A stretch of 64,000 nt of DNA from a marine gamma proteobacterium HTCC2080 (GTDB lineage Bacteria > Pseudomonadota > Gammaproteobacteria > Pseudomonadales > Halieaceae). Position 1 is the first letter of the stretch. Each line of letters opens with the position of its first letter. The notes beneath the pieces were generated by a model. It did not search any database and had not been told where the DNA came from. It saw only the letters and a program-made list of their open reading frames with translations. This document shows positions 1 through 8,208 of this stretch, one piece after another. The position numbers and the translations under genes are program-made. Where the stretch lies: contig AAVV01000007.1 of NCBI GenBank assembly GCA_000169115.1, positions 186,001 to 250,000 on the forward strand, read 5' to 3'.

Positions 1-2
1 TA

Positions 3-686
3 CGCCTTGAGGATACCGAAGCCTTTAAAGCTCTAAAGGCCACGCAAGACTCGCAAAGTCATACCGAGGTGGTTGTTCGATCACCAGTTTTACAGGCCCT
101 GAAAAAATACCCCCGAACAATCATGCTCGCAGCTGGTGCATTTTTATCGGTACAAGTGACCTTCTATATTTTGATCGCTTTCACCGTTGCCTACGGGCTC
201 AACTCACCCACCGTCAATCTGTCCCGAGAGTCCATGCTCGTAGCAGTTTTAATCGCTTCTGCGGTGATGGTGCCAACGCAGTTTTATTTCTCAGGGCTCT
301 CTGATCGATTGGGACGAAAAAGGGTTTATCGTTGGGGCGCTATATTAACGGGGCTATGGAGTTTCGCTTTATTCCCTCTTATCGATACAGGCTCTCTGCC
401 CCTGATTGTATTAGGCATCACTTTGGGGCTGGCTTTTCTCGGCATGCAGTATGGCCCTCAAGCCGCTTACTTTACCGAGCTATTTTCTACAGAGGTTCGG
501 TATTCCGGTGCATCCTTGGGTTATCAAATAGGAGCCATTGTCGGTGGTGCGCTCGCCCCCACCATTGCGGTTTTGCTCTGGCACGAGCTGGGGATTATCT
601 TCGTTTCGATCTACATATTGTTGGCAGCTTTGCTGACGCTGTGGTCGCTCTCTTTATTGGAAGAGACTGGCGGTCAACCCCTTTAA
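3..686 (+). CDS. MHS-family MFS transporter, C-terminal part (5' end outside window)
   Basis: The reading frame is open from base 3, so the gene starts upstream of the window and about 228 C-terminal residues are seen. The fragment has about six hydrophobic segments. A Ser-Pro-Val-x-Gln-Ala-Leu-Lys stretch at its start and a cytoplasmic loop with the R/K-rich pattern GLSDRLGRKRVY are typical of metabolite:H+ symporters of the major facilitator superfamily (alpha-ketoglutarate, shikimate and proline/betaine permease relatives). It probably imports a small organic acid or zwitterion across the inner membrane. The substrate cannot be told from this half. It ends 41 bp before the convergent P450 gene. 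Confidence 0.85.
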   Translation, partial: RLEDTEAFKALKATQDSQSHTEVVVRSPVLQALKKYPRTIMLAAGAFLSVQVTFYILIAFTVAYGLNSPTVNLSRESMLVAVLIASAVMVPTQFYFSGLSDRLGRKRVYRWGAILTGLWSFALFPLIDTGSLPLIVLGITLGLAFLGMQYGPQAAYFTELFSTEVRYSGASLGYQIGAIVGGALAPTIAVLLWHELGIIFVSIYILLAALLTLWSLSLLEETGGQPL

Positions 687-727
687 CAGTCCCGGGACCA
701 AAAGGGGCTAGAGCTGCGAGCTTTGAC

Positions 728-2005
728 CTAGACCTTCGGATGCAACCTCACGGGCAGCTCATGGTAGCCTCGAACAAACGAATTGCAGGTTCTAACGGCA
801 GGGCCGACGACCTCAATGCGCTCAAAGCGCTCCAAGATCTCTTCCCAAACGATACGCAGCTGCATCTCAGCCAATCGATTCCCCATGCATCGATGAATAC
901 CCATACCAAAGCTTAGGTGATTGCGAACATTTGGCCGATCGATAATAAACTTATCTGCCTCGGGAATGGCATTGCTGTCACGGTTACCCGAGACGTACCA
1001 CAAAACGACGCGGCCACCCTTAGGAATAACGGTGCCGTTGAGCTCAACATCCCGTGTAGCAGTTCGACGCATGTGAGGAAGTGGCGTCTGGTAGCGAATA
1101 ATCTCAGATACCATGGATGGAATCAGTCCGTGATTTGCCTTTAGCTTGGCCATCTCAGACGGGTTTTGATGTAAATGCAGCACACCTCCCGTCATAGAAT
1201 TTCGCGTCGTATCGTTGCCACCCACAATTAACAGCATCAAGTTACCCAGATAAGAAAAGGGTTCATCGACCATGTTTTGGGTCTTGGGATCACGCTGCAA
1301 CATACGAATCAGATCAAAGGACTCCCGATCGTTGGCTTTATGGTCATGCCAGAGCTGGGTAAATGATTGCAGCATTTCACCCATGATTGTTCGACGCTCA
1401 TCGATGCTCAGACCCCGGCCCGCCGTAATACGTGCATCGGATGTAGCCGCATCTGACCAATGCGTCAACAATTGACGTTGCTCCTGAGGAAAATCAAAAA
1501 GCGTGGCCAACATTTTGGTGGTCAGATCAATGGAAACTCGATCTACCCAGTTGAAGGTTTCCCCCAAAGGCAAGCCGTCCAGCGTCTCTTGGGTACGCTG
1601 GCGAATTAACGCCTCAAATTCCTGCAGATTTTTTGGGGCGACGGCGCCCTGAACCGCCCGTCGCTGATCATCATGAAGCGGTGGGTCAGTTGCAATAAAC
1701 ATCTGTACCGACATGTCAGGTTCTGGATCCAAAATGGCAATAGAGGGCTCAGAAGAGAACGCTTCCCAGTTCTTCTCTACCTCAACAATGTCTTCGAAGC
1801 GGGTTACCGACCAAAAATCTCCGTGAGGTGCTGGCCCTGCAGGACCCTGTGCTTGATAGTGAACTGGAGCCTCACTGCGTAGCCGCTCAAAAAGTGGCTG
1901 CCAAGTATCAAACTCAAACCGCCTCGGGTCGGCTATGTCGAGTTGATCTAACGGGGTGCTCAAAGGGTCAGGCAATCCATCTTTTCGAGTAACTGCTTGG
2001 TTCAT
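728..2005 (-). CDS. Cytochrome P450, CYP153-like alkane/fatty-acid terminal hydroxylase
   Basis: A 425-residue soluble class I P450. Visible motifs are the I-helix GGNDTTRNS (about residues 262-270), ExxR (E301/R304) and the haem loop FGMGIHRCMG with the iron-ligand Cys near residue 373. The NRLAEMQLR stretch after the haem loop and the TTRNS I-helix are characteristic of CYP153, whose known members hydroxylate the terminal carbon of medium-chain alkanes or fatty acids using electrons from a 2Fe-2S ferredoxin. The ATG at 2005 is preferred over an upstream TTG at 2023 because AAGGA lies about 7 bases before it. It is the last gene of an operon with the ferredoxin and a membrane desaturase. No ferredoxin reductase lies beside it, so one must be supplied from elsewhere. 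Family call is firm; substrate is inferred. Confidence 0.9.
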   Translation of the reverse strand: MNQAVTRKDGLPDPLSTPLDQLDIADPRRFEFDTWQPLFERLRSEAPVHYQAQGPAGPAPHGDFWSVTRFEDIVEVEKNWEAFSSEPSIAILDPEPDMSVQMFIATDPPLHDDQRRAVQGAVAPKNLQEFEALIRQRTQETLDGLPLGETFNWVDRVSIDLTTKMLATLFDFPQEQRQLLTHWSDAATSDARITAGRGLSIDERRTIMGEMLQSFTQLWHDHKANDRESFDLIRMLQRDPKTQNMVDEPFSYLGNLMLLIVGGNDTTRNSMTGGVLHLHQNPSEMAKLKANHGLIPSMVSEIIRYQTPLPHMRRTATRDVELNGTVIPKGGRVVLWYVSGNRDSNAIPEADKFIIDRPNVRNHLSFGMGIHRCMGNRLAEMQLRIVWEEILERFERIEVVGPAVRTCNSFVRGYHELPVRLHPKV

Positions 2006-2080
2006 GGGCTGATCCTTTTTCAATATTAAGCGCGGTTATGGGGGCGTAGCCCATACCGCTGTGCGGCCGAAATCGTGATG

Positions 2081-2395
2081 TTACATTTGATACTCTGGCA
2101 GTCGAATCGTCATATCTCCGCCCTGATCACTCACTTGCAGTTGGCAGCTAAGGCGCGAGTTTGATTCACGATCTGGGCGCAGTCCCAGCATAGACTCCTC
2201 TTGAGGCTCCACCGCCGGCAGCTCACTTGATGATTCCACAAAACAATGGCAGGTACCGCAAACAGCCGAGCCTCCACAATCAGCGTCAATACCAGGAATG
2301 TCGTGTTTCATAGCCATTTCCATGACAGAGAGACCTGACTCGCTGTCGACTTGATGCTGGGTACCATCGAATTCGATGAAGGTAATAACGGGCAT
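2081..2395 (-). CDS. 2Fe-2S ferredoxin (putidaredoxin/adrenodoxin type)
   Basis: A 104-residue electron carrier. The cluster ligands are visible as C-x5-C-x2-C in DADCGGSAVCGTCHC (about residues 38-50) plus a distal Cys in the LSCQL segment, the adrenodoxin-type pattern used by P450 partners. The start has a strong site, AAGGAG a few bases before the ATG. It sits between the desaturase gene (30 bp upstream) and the P450 gene (75 bp downstream), so it most likely delivers electrons to the CYP153 and perhaps also to the diiron desaturase. Length and motif are ordinary for the family. Confidence 0.92.
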   Translation of the reverse strand: MPVITFIEFDGTQHQVDSESGLSVMEMAMKHDIPGIDADCGGSAVCGTCHCFVESSSELPAVEPQEESMLGLRPDRESNSRLSCQLQVSDQGGDMTIRLPEYQM

Positions 2396-2425
2396 GCTTT
2401 ATCTCCTTGCCTGTGACTTCAGATA

Positions 2426-3352
2426 TCAGTTAATACGCCGCCATTTTAAGCCAGAAAGTTGATAAGTGGGCATACCTTGCTCAAATAACTCACTACGATG
2501 GGCTTCGAAAACTGCACGATACCGATACCAAGGGACTCTAGGGAACGCGTGATGAATGCCGTGGTAGTTCTGAAAACCCCACAGCCAAGTGCCCACTCCG
2601 CGAAATGCCTTCGGCAATTCGAAAATGGAGGTGTCAACAAACTTGCCCGCAACGGTGTGTGGCCTATGGACGACGTAAGCAAACAGATAAACCAAAACCA
2701 CTTGCCCAAGCAGTGGCCCTACAACCAGTGTGAAGAGCACGTCAACACCCACAGAAAGTGTTGAGACACCAGCACTTGCAGCTACAGGACCGAATAATGC
2801 AATCAGAAGCAAAATGCGACTGAGCACTATGACACTGGTTTCTAGTACAAAAGTTCTGCGGAGCTCCTTGTGAGCAGTGGGCCACCTCTCTCGCAAAAAA
2901 AGTGTGTATTGCTGCGCGGTTAGCAACATTGGAGACGCAACAAGCCTCCAGAGACTAGTTGTCATATCAGCACAAACCAGATCTGGGTCCTCACCCACCT
3001 TGTTGGTGTGATTGTGGTGTGAAAAATGCTCATGGCGGTGGGCGCACATTGGGATACCTGATGGAATCGCTGCGGCATAACCCACCCATTCATTGACCCA
3101 ACGGTTTTTCTGAAGACCACCACAAACCGCACCATGGACAGCCTCATGTAATGCGGTGTAAACGGCGTAGGTTAAAAAGCCCATTAAAAGCATTCCTGCA
3201 ATCACAGGCAAAAGCCCCATAACCACCGCTACCGGTGTTAGAAAATATAGAGGAAGTGCAACGCCGATCAGCAATATTGTGGGCCACGCCAAGGCATCGC
3301 AATAACCATTCGCTGAGCGCTTCATTACCTTTGCTGTATTTTGATCAGACAT
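2426..3352 (-). CDS. Membrane fatty-acid desaturase/hydroxylase-family diiron enzyme
   Basis: A 308-residue multi-pass membrane protein with three histidine boxes of the membrane desaturase superfamily: HEAVHG, HEHFSHHNHTN and NYHGIHHAFP. Hydrophobic pairs flank the boxes. The spacing resembles fatty-acid desaturases and beta-carotene-hydroxylase-like proteins; at 308 residues it is shorter than AlkB alkane monooxygenases. It would use two iron ions and O2 to desaturate or hydroxylate a lipid chain at the inner membrane. It is the first gene of the operon with ferredoxin and CYP153, with a good site (AGGAG) before the ATG. It reads divergently from the AraC-type regulator. The exact substrate is unknown. 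Confidence 0.85.
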   Translation of the reverse strand: MSDQNTAKVMKRSANGYCDALAWPTILLIGVALPLYFLTPVAVVMGLLPVIAGMLLMGFLTYAVYTALHEAVHGAVCGGLQKNRWVNEWVGYAAAIPSGIPMCAHRHEHFSHHNHTNKVGEDPDLVCADMTTSLWRLVASPMLLTAQQYTLFLRERWPTAHKELRRTFVLETSVIVLSRILLLIALFGPVAASAGVSTLSVGVDVLFTLVVGPLLGQVVLVYLFAYVVHRPHTVAGKFVDTSIFELPKAFRGVGTWLWGFQNYHGIHHAFPRVPWYRYRAVFEAHRSELFEQGMPTYQLSGLKWRRIN

Positions 3353-3458
3353 TTATGTTCTCCTAACCTAATGCACGCAGTTTAAGCAACTTAACGCTAA
3401 ACGGCCCATTCCTCTTTCGCCATCAGGGTGTCATTATGCGCCTAAAGAGGGTTGAAAC

Positions 3459-4472
3459 ATGATAAGTGCACATTACGCGCGACTGCTTCATCGCGAACTT
3501 TCGATCCGAGGTCATGATGAAGCTGCGCTGTTTCAGGGCTCCAAGCTTGATGCAGAGGCTTTGTGGCAACTCACCAAGCTAGACCTTGAAGACTTTCTTA
3601 AATTGCTTGCCAATGCGCAAGAAATGCTCGGGGAAATTTCGTTAGGCACAGTAATTGTTAGTCGCAACGGGCTCGCCACACTGGGTATGATGGGCGTCGC
3701 CATGATGTCAGCACCCACCTTGGGCGCGGGTCTGCAAGCCATGTCTAGCTACTCGACCCTAGAAGCCGAATACTTACATTTTGAGTTATTAGCGGGGCGA
3801 AGCGTGACTCGATTAACGCTGGAGACCGATCGGGACCTAGGCGCCTCACTGCTCATACACGCTGAAACTGTCTTTGCCCTGCTTCAGGACTACCTCACCG
3901 ATCTGGTAGGGTCCACCGAAGGCACTATTCATTTTAAAGTAGCTCACCCCCGCCTCACACGGGAGGCCTCAATAGGTACCCAGCTCAAAGGCAAATTGAG
4001 TTTCGATAGCCGATTTACGGGAATGGAATTTCCCACGGCATGGTTAAATACCCGCTCGCCGTTTAGCAACCCTGAAGTTTGGCAACTCTCACGTCGGCAC
4101 CTGAGCGAGCAGCTGCAACACGCTATTTCGCCCGGCGATAAGCCATTTACACGACACCTGCGCAGTGTGCTGCAGTCTCAACGCCCGCCCTTACCCGATA
4201 TTCAAGACATTGCGGAATCACTACACCTGTCACCGCGAACCCTCAGTCGACGCCTGATGGAGGAGCAGACGACATTCCGTGAGTTAAAGCTAATAGCCGC
4301 CCACGATTGCGCGAAAAACATGCTGCTTGATGGTGCTAGCGTGGAAGCTGTCGCCGCCGACTTAGGCTATGAGAATGCCGCCAATTTTCGGCGCTCCTTC
4401 CGTTCGGTTAATCGCTGCTCACCGACACAGTGGATGAAAGATTTTCGCCAAGGAGCCCTAGCCGACCGTTAG
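3459..4472 (+). CDS. AraC-family transcriptional regulator
   Basis: A 337-residue protein. The N-terminal two thirds resemble the arabinose-binding-like ligand domain found in OruR/ArgR-type AraC proteins. The C-terminal ~85 residues form a double helix-turn-helix: PDIQDIAESLHLSPRTLSRR for the first HTH, then VEAVAADLGYENAANFRRSF with the conserved second-helix pattern. It is transcribed away from the desaturase-ferredoxin-P450 operon across a 106-bp gap that must hold both promoters, so it is the obvious candidate regulator of that operon, possibly responding to a fatty or hydrocarbon ligand (inference). Its last four bases overlap the 3' end of the convergent SDR gene. Confidence 0.9.
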   Translation: MISAHYARLLHRELSIRGHDEAALFQGSKLDAEALWQLTKLDLEDFLKLLANAQEMLGEISLGTVIVSRNGLATLGMMGVAMMSAPTLGAGLQAMSSYSTLEAEYLHFELLAGRSVTRLTLETDRDLGASLLIHAETVFALLQDYLTDLVGSTEGTIHFKVAHPRLTREASIGTQLKGKLSFDSRFTGMEFPTAWLNTRSPFSNPEVWQLSRRHLSEQLQHAISPGDKPFTRHLRSVLQSQRPPLPDIQDIAESLHLSPRTLSRRLMEEQTTFRELKLIAAHDCAKNMLLDGASVEAVAADLGYENAANFRRSFRSVNRCSPTQWMKDFRQGALADR

Positions 4473-5251
4473 GAAGGCTCTGGACGAGCCTTAATCCGAA
4501 AAAATCTACGGGTCCAAGTTGATTGAAACAAAGGGTCTAACCAACGATATAAACGACCGGATATCACAATTGACTTACCGGCTTCTACGCCTCGAATACC
4601 GTCACTAACAACAATGTCAGCGCCGTACCAGAGCCAACGTGGCATACCGGCCTTCATGTCGGCAAGGCCCGCAGTTTCATGAAAGTCGGTGTGAGTGAAC
4701 CCCGGGCACAGTGCGGTGACATGCACGCCCTGACCAGCCACAGTTAAATTAAGCTCCTCAGACACGGCTATTAAATAGGTTTTACTAGGCCCGTAGTTAC
4801 AGCCCCCTGATCTAGGAATTCGCCCCGCTACTGAGGCCACATTTACAACCCTTCCAAACCCCCGAGCGACCATCGCAGGTACAAATCGATGACAAAGTTC
4901 GACTACCGATAACATCATGAGCTGGAAAAAATCTTGTTGCTCACCCCAATCGCGATCGGTCAGCAAGTCCGGACCCGCAATGCCGGCGTTATTGATTAAC
5001 CAGTCGATTTGGAGGGTGTTTTCATGACAAAACTGCTCGATTGACAGCGGGGCGCTGGGTTGAGCAAGATCCGCTACCAGCGTTTTCACAACGACGCCAA
5101 ACTCTTGCTGTAAAGCGGTCGCGAGAGTCTGAAGACGCTCGCCACGACGAGCTACCAGTAACAAATTAAAACCTTTTGCCGCCAGCTGACGCGCAAACTC
5201 GGTTCCTAAGCCTGCTGACGCCCCCGTAACCAAAGCGTAACCCTGCGTCAT
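4469..5251 (-). CDS. Short-chain dehydrogenase/reductase
   Basis: A classical 260-residue SDR. The cofactor loop TGASAGLG is at residues 9-16, NNAG at 87-90, and the catalytic Ser140, Tyr153 and Lys157 are present (YGPSK). It should oxidise or reduce an alcohol/carbonyl pair with NAD(P)(H). An Arg-Arg just after the second beta strand (VARRGER) suggests preference for NADP(H). The ATG has GGGAG shortly upstream. It is convergent with the AraC-type gene and followed upstream on its own strand by a GST gene after 32 bp. The C-terminal tail is basic and slightly longer than in minimal SDRs. Substrate not identifiable. Confidence 0.9.
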   Translation of the reverse strand: MTQGYALVTGASAGLGTEFARQLAAKGFNLLLVARRGERLQTLATALQQEFGVVVKTLVADLAQPSAPLSIEQFCHENTLQIDWLINNAGIAGPDLLTDRDWGEQQDFFQLMMLSVVELCHRFVPAMVARGFGRVVNVASVAGRIPRSGGCNYGPSKTYLIAVSEELNLTVAGQGVHVTALCPGFTHTDFHETAGLADMKAGMPRWLWYGADIVVSDGIRGVEAGKSIVISGRLYRWLDPLFQSTWTRRFFRIKARPEPS

Positions 5252-5283
5252 GCCCTACTCCCGAGTAATCAATGTATTAGCCC

Positions 5284-6213
5284 CTAGCTGGGCTTTACGA
5301 CGTATCCTGCTCGAGGAAAATGGACATGCAAGACGCCAAAATCCTCTGTTTGTCTCGCGATAATATAGCGCTCGGTTGTCACGCTGATCAAACTACCGGT
5401 AATAGGAACCTGACCATAATCAGTAGGCGCTGCACTAACCTGCTGATTCAAATATTCATGAGTTTCTGACGGAGGTAAAGGCCGGGGTTCTGACTGAGCA
5501 GCCATCCTGAACGCGGCATCGGGCTGCAGCTCAAATCGCTCGCCATGACCCGGAGCAAGCATGGCCTCATACCAGCGGTTGAGATTTTTTAAAGCCCTGG
5601 GCAAAGCAGTCCCCATGAGATCCATTTTGAACTTGACCGGATGTATCGCTGCGAAATCAGCATAACCTGGCCGCTCTCCATCAAGAAAAGCGCGATCTGC
5701 AAGCAGCGCATCTAAATCAGAAAAGAACGTTGAGATTACAGCACCGGCTCGCTTACCTGAGGGCGGGCGAATCGTAGCGTCTTTCATCATGCTCTTTCGG
5801 TCTTTAAAAAATCGATAGGTTTGCCGAAGGCCGAAATTACGCAACAGCGCACCCAAAATTTTCAAAGGTGGCTCGCTGGTGATTACCGAGAAGAAGACAT
5901 CGCCCTGCGCGTGGGCTACTAGTGGCTCACAGTCCTCACTTACGGAATCAGGACGCAACGCCGCGCGATCTGTTTCCCTCGCAATTTCAAGCGAAATTAG
6001 CGCCGTATCACAAAACAAGTCGGCCCCACGCTGTGCAACCGGTATGCGTCGGTATCCCCCCGTAAGTGGATCGAGGTTAGGGCGAGGTGGCATAGGCGGT
6101 GAGATGACCGAATGCCAAGGCAGTCTCGTATGGCCAAACATCAATCGTATTTTCTCAGCGTAGGGCGACGCTTCATAGTGATGCAAAACCCATGGGTCTT
6201 CACGGTCCGTCAT
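5284..6213 (-). CDS. Glutathione S-transferase-like protein
   Basis: A 309-residue protein with a thioredoxin-like N-terminus: LHHYEASPYAEKIRLMFGH, with Ser-Pro-Tyr-Ala-Glu-Lys where GSTs have the glutathione-binding start of helix 1, then an RRIPVAQRGADLFCDTALIS segment matching the cis-Pro/glutathione-site region. The rest is helical, and it extends roughly 80-100 residues beyond a typical ~210-residue GST. It would bind glutathione and act on an electrophile, or serve as a non-catalytic GST-fold protein. It is co-directional with the SDR gene; the ATG is preceded by AGGGAGC. No closer assignment is possible by eye. Confidence 0.75.
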   Translation of the reverse strand: MTDREDPWVLHHYEASPYAEKIRLMFGHTRLPWHSVISPPMPPRPNLDPLTGGYRRIPVAQRGADLFCDTALISLEIARETDRAALRPDSVSEDCEPLVAHAQGDVFFSVITSEPPLKILGALLRNFGLRQTYRFFKDRKSMMKDATIRPPSGKRAGAVISTFFSDLDALLADRAFLDGERPGYADFAAIHPVKFKMDLMGTALPRALKNLNRWYEAMLAPGHGERFELQPDAAFRMAAQSEPRPLPPSETHEYLNQQVSAAPTDYGQVPITGSLISVTTERYIIARQTEDFGVLHVHFPRAGYVVKPS

Positions 6214-6270
6214 TGTTGCTCCCTATGATCATTTTTCACATTTGAAGTGTGTGGATGTGAGCCAAATACG

Positions 6271-6708
6271 TCAGTCCAACATGACCACGTTCAAGCCAAC
6301 ATACAGCAAGTGAGCGAGCACGACCCCAAGGGTTAGCTGCGCGCGCATAGCGGAGTACCAATTCTTTGTCTCCTCAGTGCGCCGTTCGAACCAAAGCAGC
6401 GCCAAATAGCCGAGCATCAATAAAAGTACAGCCAGCACCACTTGTGCCGTTAGCACGCTCGCAACAGCAAAAATGACAATGCCGTTGCTAATCACTAGAT
6501 GTCCAATTTGGTCGCGATCGGGCAGGCTACGCGCGTGCCCCCACAAAGCCCCCGAGAGAAAGCAAAGGATAGCCAAAGAATAAATAACGAACCCCTGAAC
6601 CGATAAGGCTCTAGGATAATCTTCTAAAAGGGCTACCCCAGCTAGCGACACATAAAAAGGGGTGAGACCCGCAAAGCCAAGAACTTGCGTTGTTAATCGG
6701 GAGCGCAT
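6271..6708 (-). CDS. DUF3429-family small membrane protein
   Basis: A 145-residue inner-membrane protein with four to five hydrophobic helices and a central FLSGALWGHA motif that is typical of DUF3429. Function is unknown for the family. It overlaps the end of the upstream DUF3833 lipoprotein gene by 16 bp and has GAGG before its ATG, so the two are translated from one message. No catalytic residues are evident. Confidence 0.8.
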   Translation of the reverse strand: MRSRLTTQVLGFAGLTPFYVSLAGVALLEDYPRALSVQGFVIYSLAILCFLSGALWGHARSLPDRDQIGHLVISNGIVIFAVASVLTAQVVLAVLLLMLGYLALLWFERRTEETKNWYSAMRAQLTLGVVLAHLLYVGLNVVMLD

Positions 6709-7334
6709 TGAACCTCGGTCTCAGGATGACGAATAATAGTGAGCAGTATTTCGCCCACATCCACTCCAAACTTCGTCATCTGCGACTGATTGACGACAAC
6801 ATGTTCGCTAATCCGATACATGCGATCGTCGACTCGAACATCGACGGTACTATCTTCAAGTTGAATGCGCAGTGTGTAGTCCAAAACAAACGCACTGCCA
6901 CTCCAGCGACCCACTCCCTCGCCCACGACATCACCAGCAGTGGCGATGAACGTTTGGTTCGAGCCCGGGGTTAACGTCCAAACGCGCTTTTGTTTTTCTC
7001 CGTCGTCGAAAACAAAGTCTTCGTCTAGGGTGCCAACGCCGTCAGACCAGCAAGCGCTAATATCTGCATTGAATTGCCGAATCGCACCGCCCCGACGGTC
7101 ACGCACCACCCCGTGTGCGGTTAAGACACCTGAAAAGAAATCTTCGGGCTGCAGCTCAGGGCTCACTATCTCGTGCTCCTGCAGTTCTGCAGACCCACAG
7201 CCCACCAATGGTAGCAGCGCTGCACCGCAGAACAGCCCGCGCCAAAAAGAAAGGGTAGAAAAAAAACCCCGGCCGCGAGGGCCGGGGAGAAAAAACCATC
7301 TGGGGGAAGATGGCCTAAAGCTATCGCAAGACAT
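6693..7334 (-). CDS. DUF3833-family lipoprotein (start uncertain)
   Basis: The body matches DUF3833: DFFSGVLTAHGVVRDR near residue 65, DEDFVFDDGEKQKRVW, a GDVVGEGVGRWSG loop and a C-terminal QMTKFGVDVGEI. A lipobox LVGC puts the acylated Cys at residue 46 when counted from the ATG at 7334, which is unusually late for a lipoprotein signal. Residues about 8-28 are encoded by two tandem intrinsic-terminator hairpins, so they may not normally be translated. No in-frame ATG, GTG or TTG lies between the second T tract and the hydrophobic core, only a CTG. It is followed by an overlapping DUF3429 gene. Envelope location is likely; the role is unknown. Confidence 0.75.
   Translation of the reverse strand: MSCDSFRPSSPRWFFLPGPRGRGFFSTLSFWRGLFCGAALLPLVGCGSAELQEHEIVSPELQPEDFFSGVLTAHGVVRDRRGGAIRQFNADISACWSDGVGTLDEDFVFDDGEKQKRVWTLTPGSNQTFIATAGDVVGEGVGRWSGSAFVLDYTLRIQLEDSTVDVRVDDRMYRISEHVVVNQSQMTKFGVDVGEILLTIIRHPETEVQCAPD
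7259..7287 (-). terminator. Strong intrinsic terminator (second of a tandem pair)
   Basis: Read on the minus strand: an 8-bp perfect GC stem CCCCGGCC / GGCCGGGG with a five-base loop, followed at once by eight T. This is a textbook Rho-independent terminator for minus-strand transcripts. It lies inside the annotated 5' end of the DUF3833 gene. Confidence 0.85.
7290..7313 (-). terminator. Intrinsic terminator (first of a tandem pair)
   Basis: Minus strand: CCATCT, loop TCCCCC, AGATGG, then six T. It lies 7 bases past the stop codon of the small ORF at 7321-7470 and just before a second, stronger terminator. Confidence 0.7.
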
Positions 7335-7470
7335 ACTGGGACCAACCCTGTGGCCGTTCCAATGCGCTTTGTACGACCCTATTTTCAGTCCGGATCACAC
7401 AAGATTTGGCGCCAGCGAAAATTAATGCGAATGCAAAGATCGCCCACCGAAAACCAAACTCCAACGACAT
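7321..7470 (-). CDS. Small hypothetical protein, 49 aa, with N-terminal hydrophobic segment
   Basis: An ATG-started ORF reading MSLEFGFRWAIFAFALIF then AGAKSCVIRTENRV and ending SQYVLR. Residues about 8-20 are hydrophobic after an Arg, like a signal peptide or single membrane helix; the small residues before Cys24 only weakly resemble a lipobox (Ala-Lys-Ser-Cys). Its stop codon lies just before two tandem intrinsic terminators on the same strand, which is what one expects of a real short transcription unit. The ribosome site is weak (AGAG). It overlaps the annotated DUF3833 start by 14 bp. It is unrecognised and could alternatively be the leader of an attenuator. Confidence 0.45.
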   Translation of the reverse strand: MSLEFGFRWAIFAFALIFAGAKSCVIRTENRVVQSALERPQGWSQYVLR

Positions 7471-8208
7471 TTAACTCTGGCCACCACCTAACGCTTGCCG
7501 GCGCCTGGACGAAGGTTCACGCAATGCTATTTAGCGATTAACAACAAAAACTGAGTTCGTTACACCAAGAAAAACCGGGACAAGGTGCGAAAAAATTTTC
7601 TGCAGCAGCCCTCAGGGGTAGTCCTTTTAATAAAGAATTTTTAGCTTAGCGGTGCTTACAAGGCTGAGACGTTAGTTGCAGGCCACTTACCCCCCATGGC
7701 CTCCCCTAGCTACCCTGATTTACCCCGCAGAACGCCTAAACCCTTGTTAACGTGCCCGCCCTAGCATCGGCGCGCCAACGTTTATTCCGACGTCTGTAGA
7801 AAATTTAAATTTTCGACTGCCCACCAGCAAAAGGAACAATATTTGTACCACCTTAGATTTTCCCGTCGGCTTTACAACGGCTTATTACGACAACAACAGA
7901 AAAAATATTAAGTGTTAGGTAGCTTTTAAAGATCCCAATTGCTGATTAGAACCAATCAAACCTCGACAGCTGTTGTGGCTTCTGTTTTTATTCAGGTTGT
8001 GCAGACTTTCAATAACAACTCAAAGAAGCATCCTGCAAGCTGTCAACAACGGCAGCCACGCCTCGGCACCACAAGGGTTATGCCCCATTGAGGCACACCC
8101 GTTCAGGACAGGCCTACCGGCTGCTCTGCACCCATTTCCCTCATTTGCGATTGATATACGTTGATTCTTTGAACCAACAGTTGTTACCAATAATTAGGAG
8201 ATCGAACG
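7471..8208. other. 738-bp gap upstream of rmf; palindrome, no convincing gene
   Basis: The stretch is AT-rich with a perfect 16-base palindrome GAAAATTTAAATTTTC at 7799-7814. It presumably carries the rmf promoter and the promoter of the small minus-strand ORF. One plus-strand ORF at 7973-8164 lacks a ribosome site and recognisable motifs, so I did not call it. No tRNA or known RNA gene was recognised. Confidence 0.6.

Noticed and set aside
332-916. 194-codon plus-strand ORF running out of the transporter gene
   Set aside because: It overlaps the MHS transporter in another frame and then runs into the opposite-strand P450 gene; no ribosome site or family pattern.
7973-8164. 63-codon plus-strand ORF upstream of rmf
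   Set aside because: No ribosome site, no membrane or domain pattern; the region is better seen as rmf promoter DNA.
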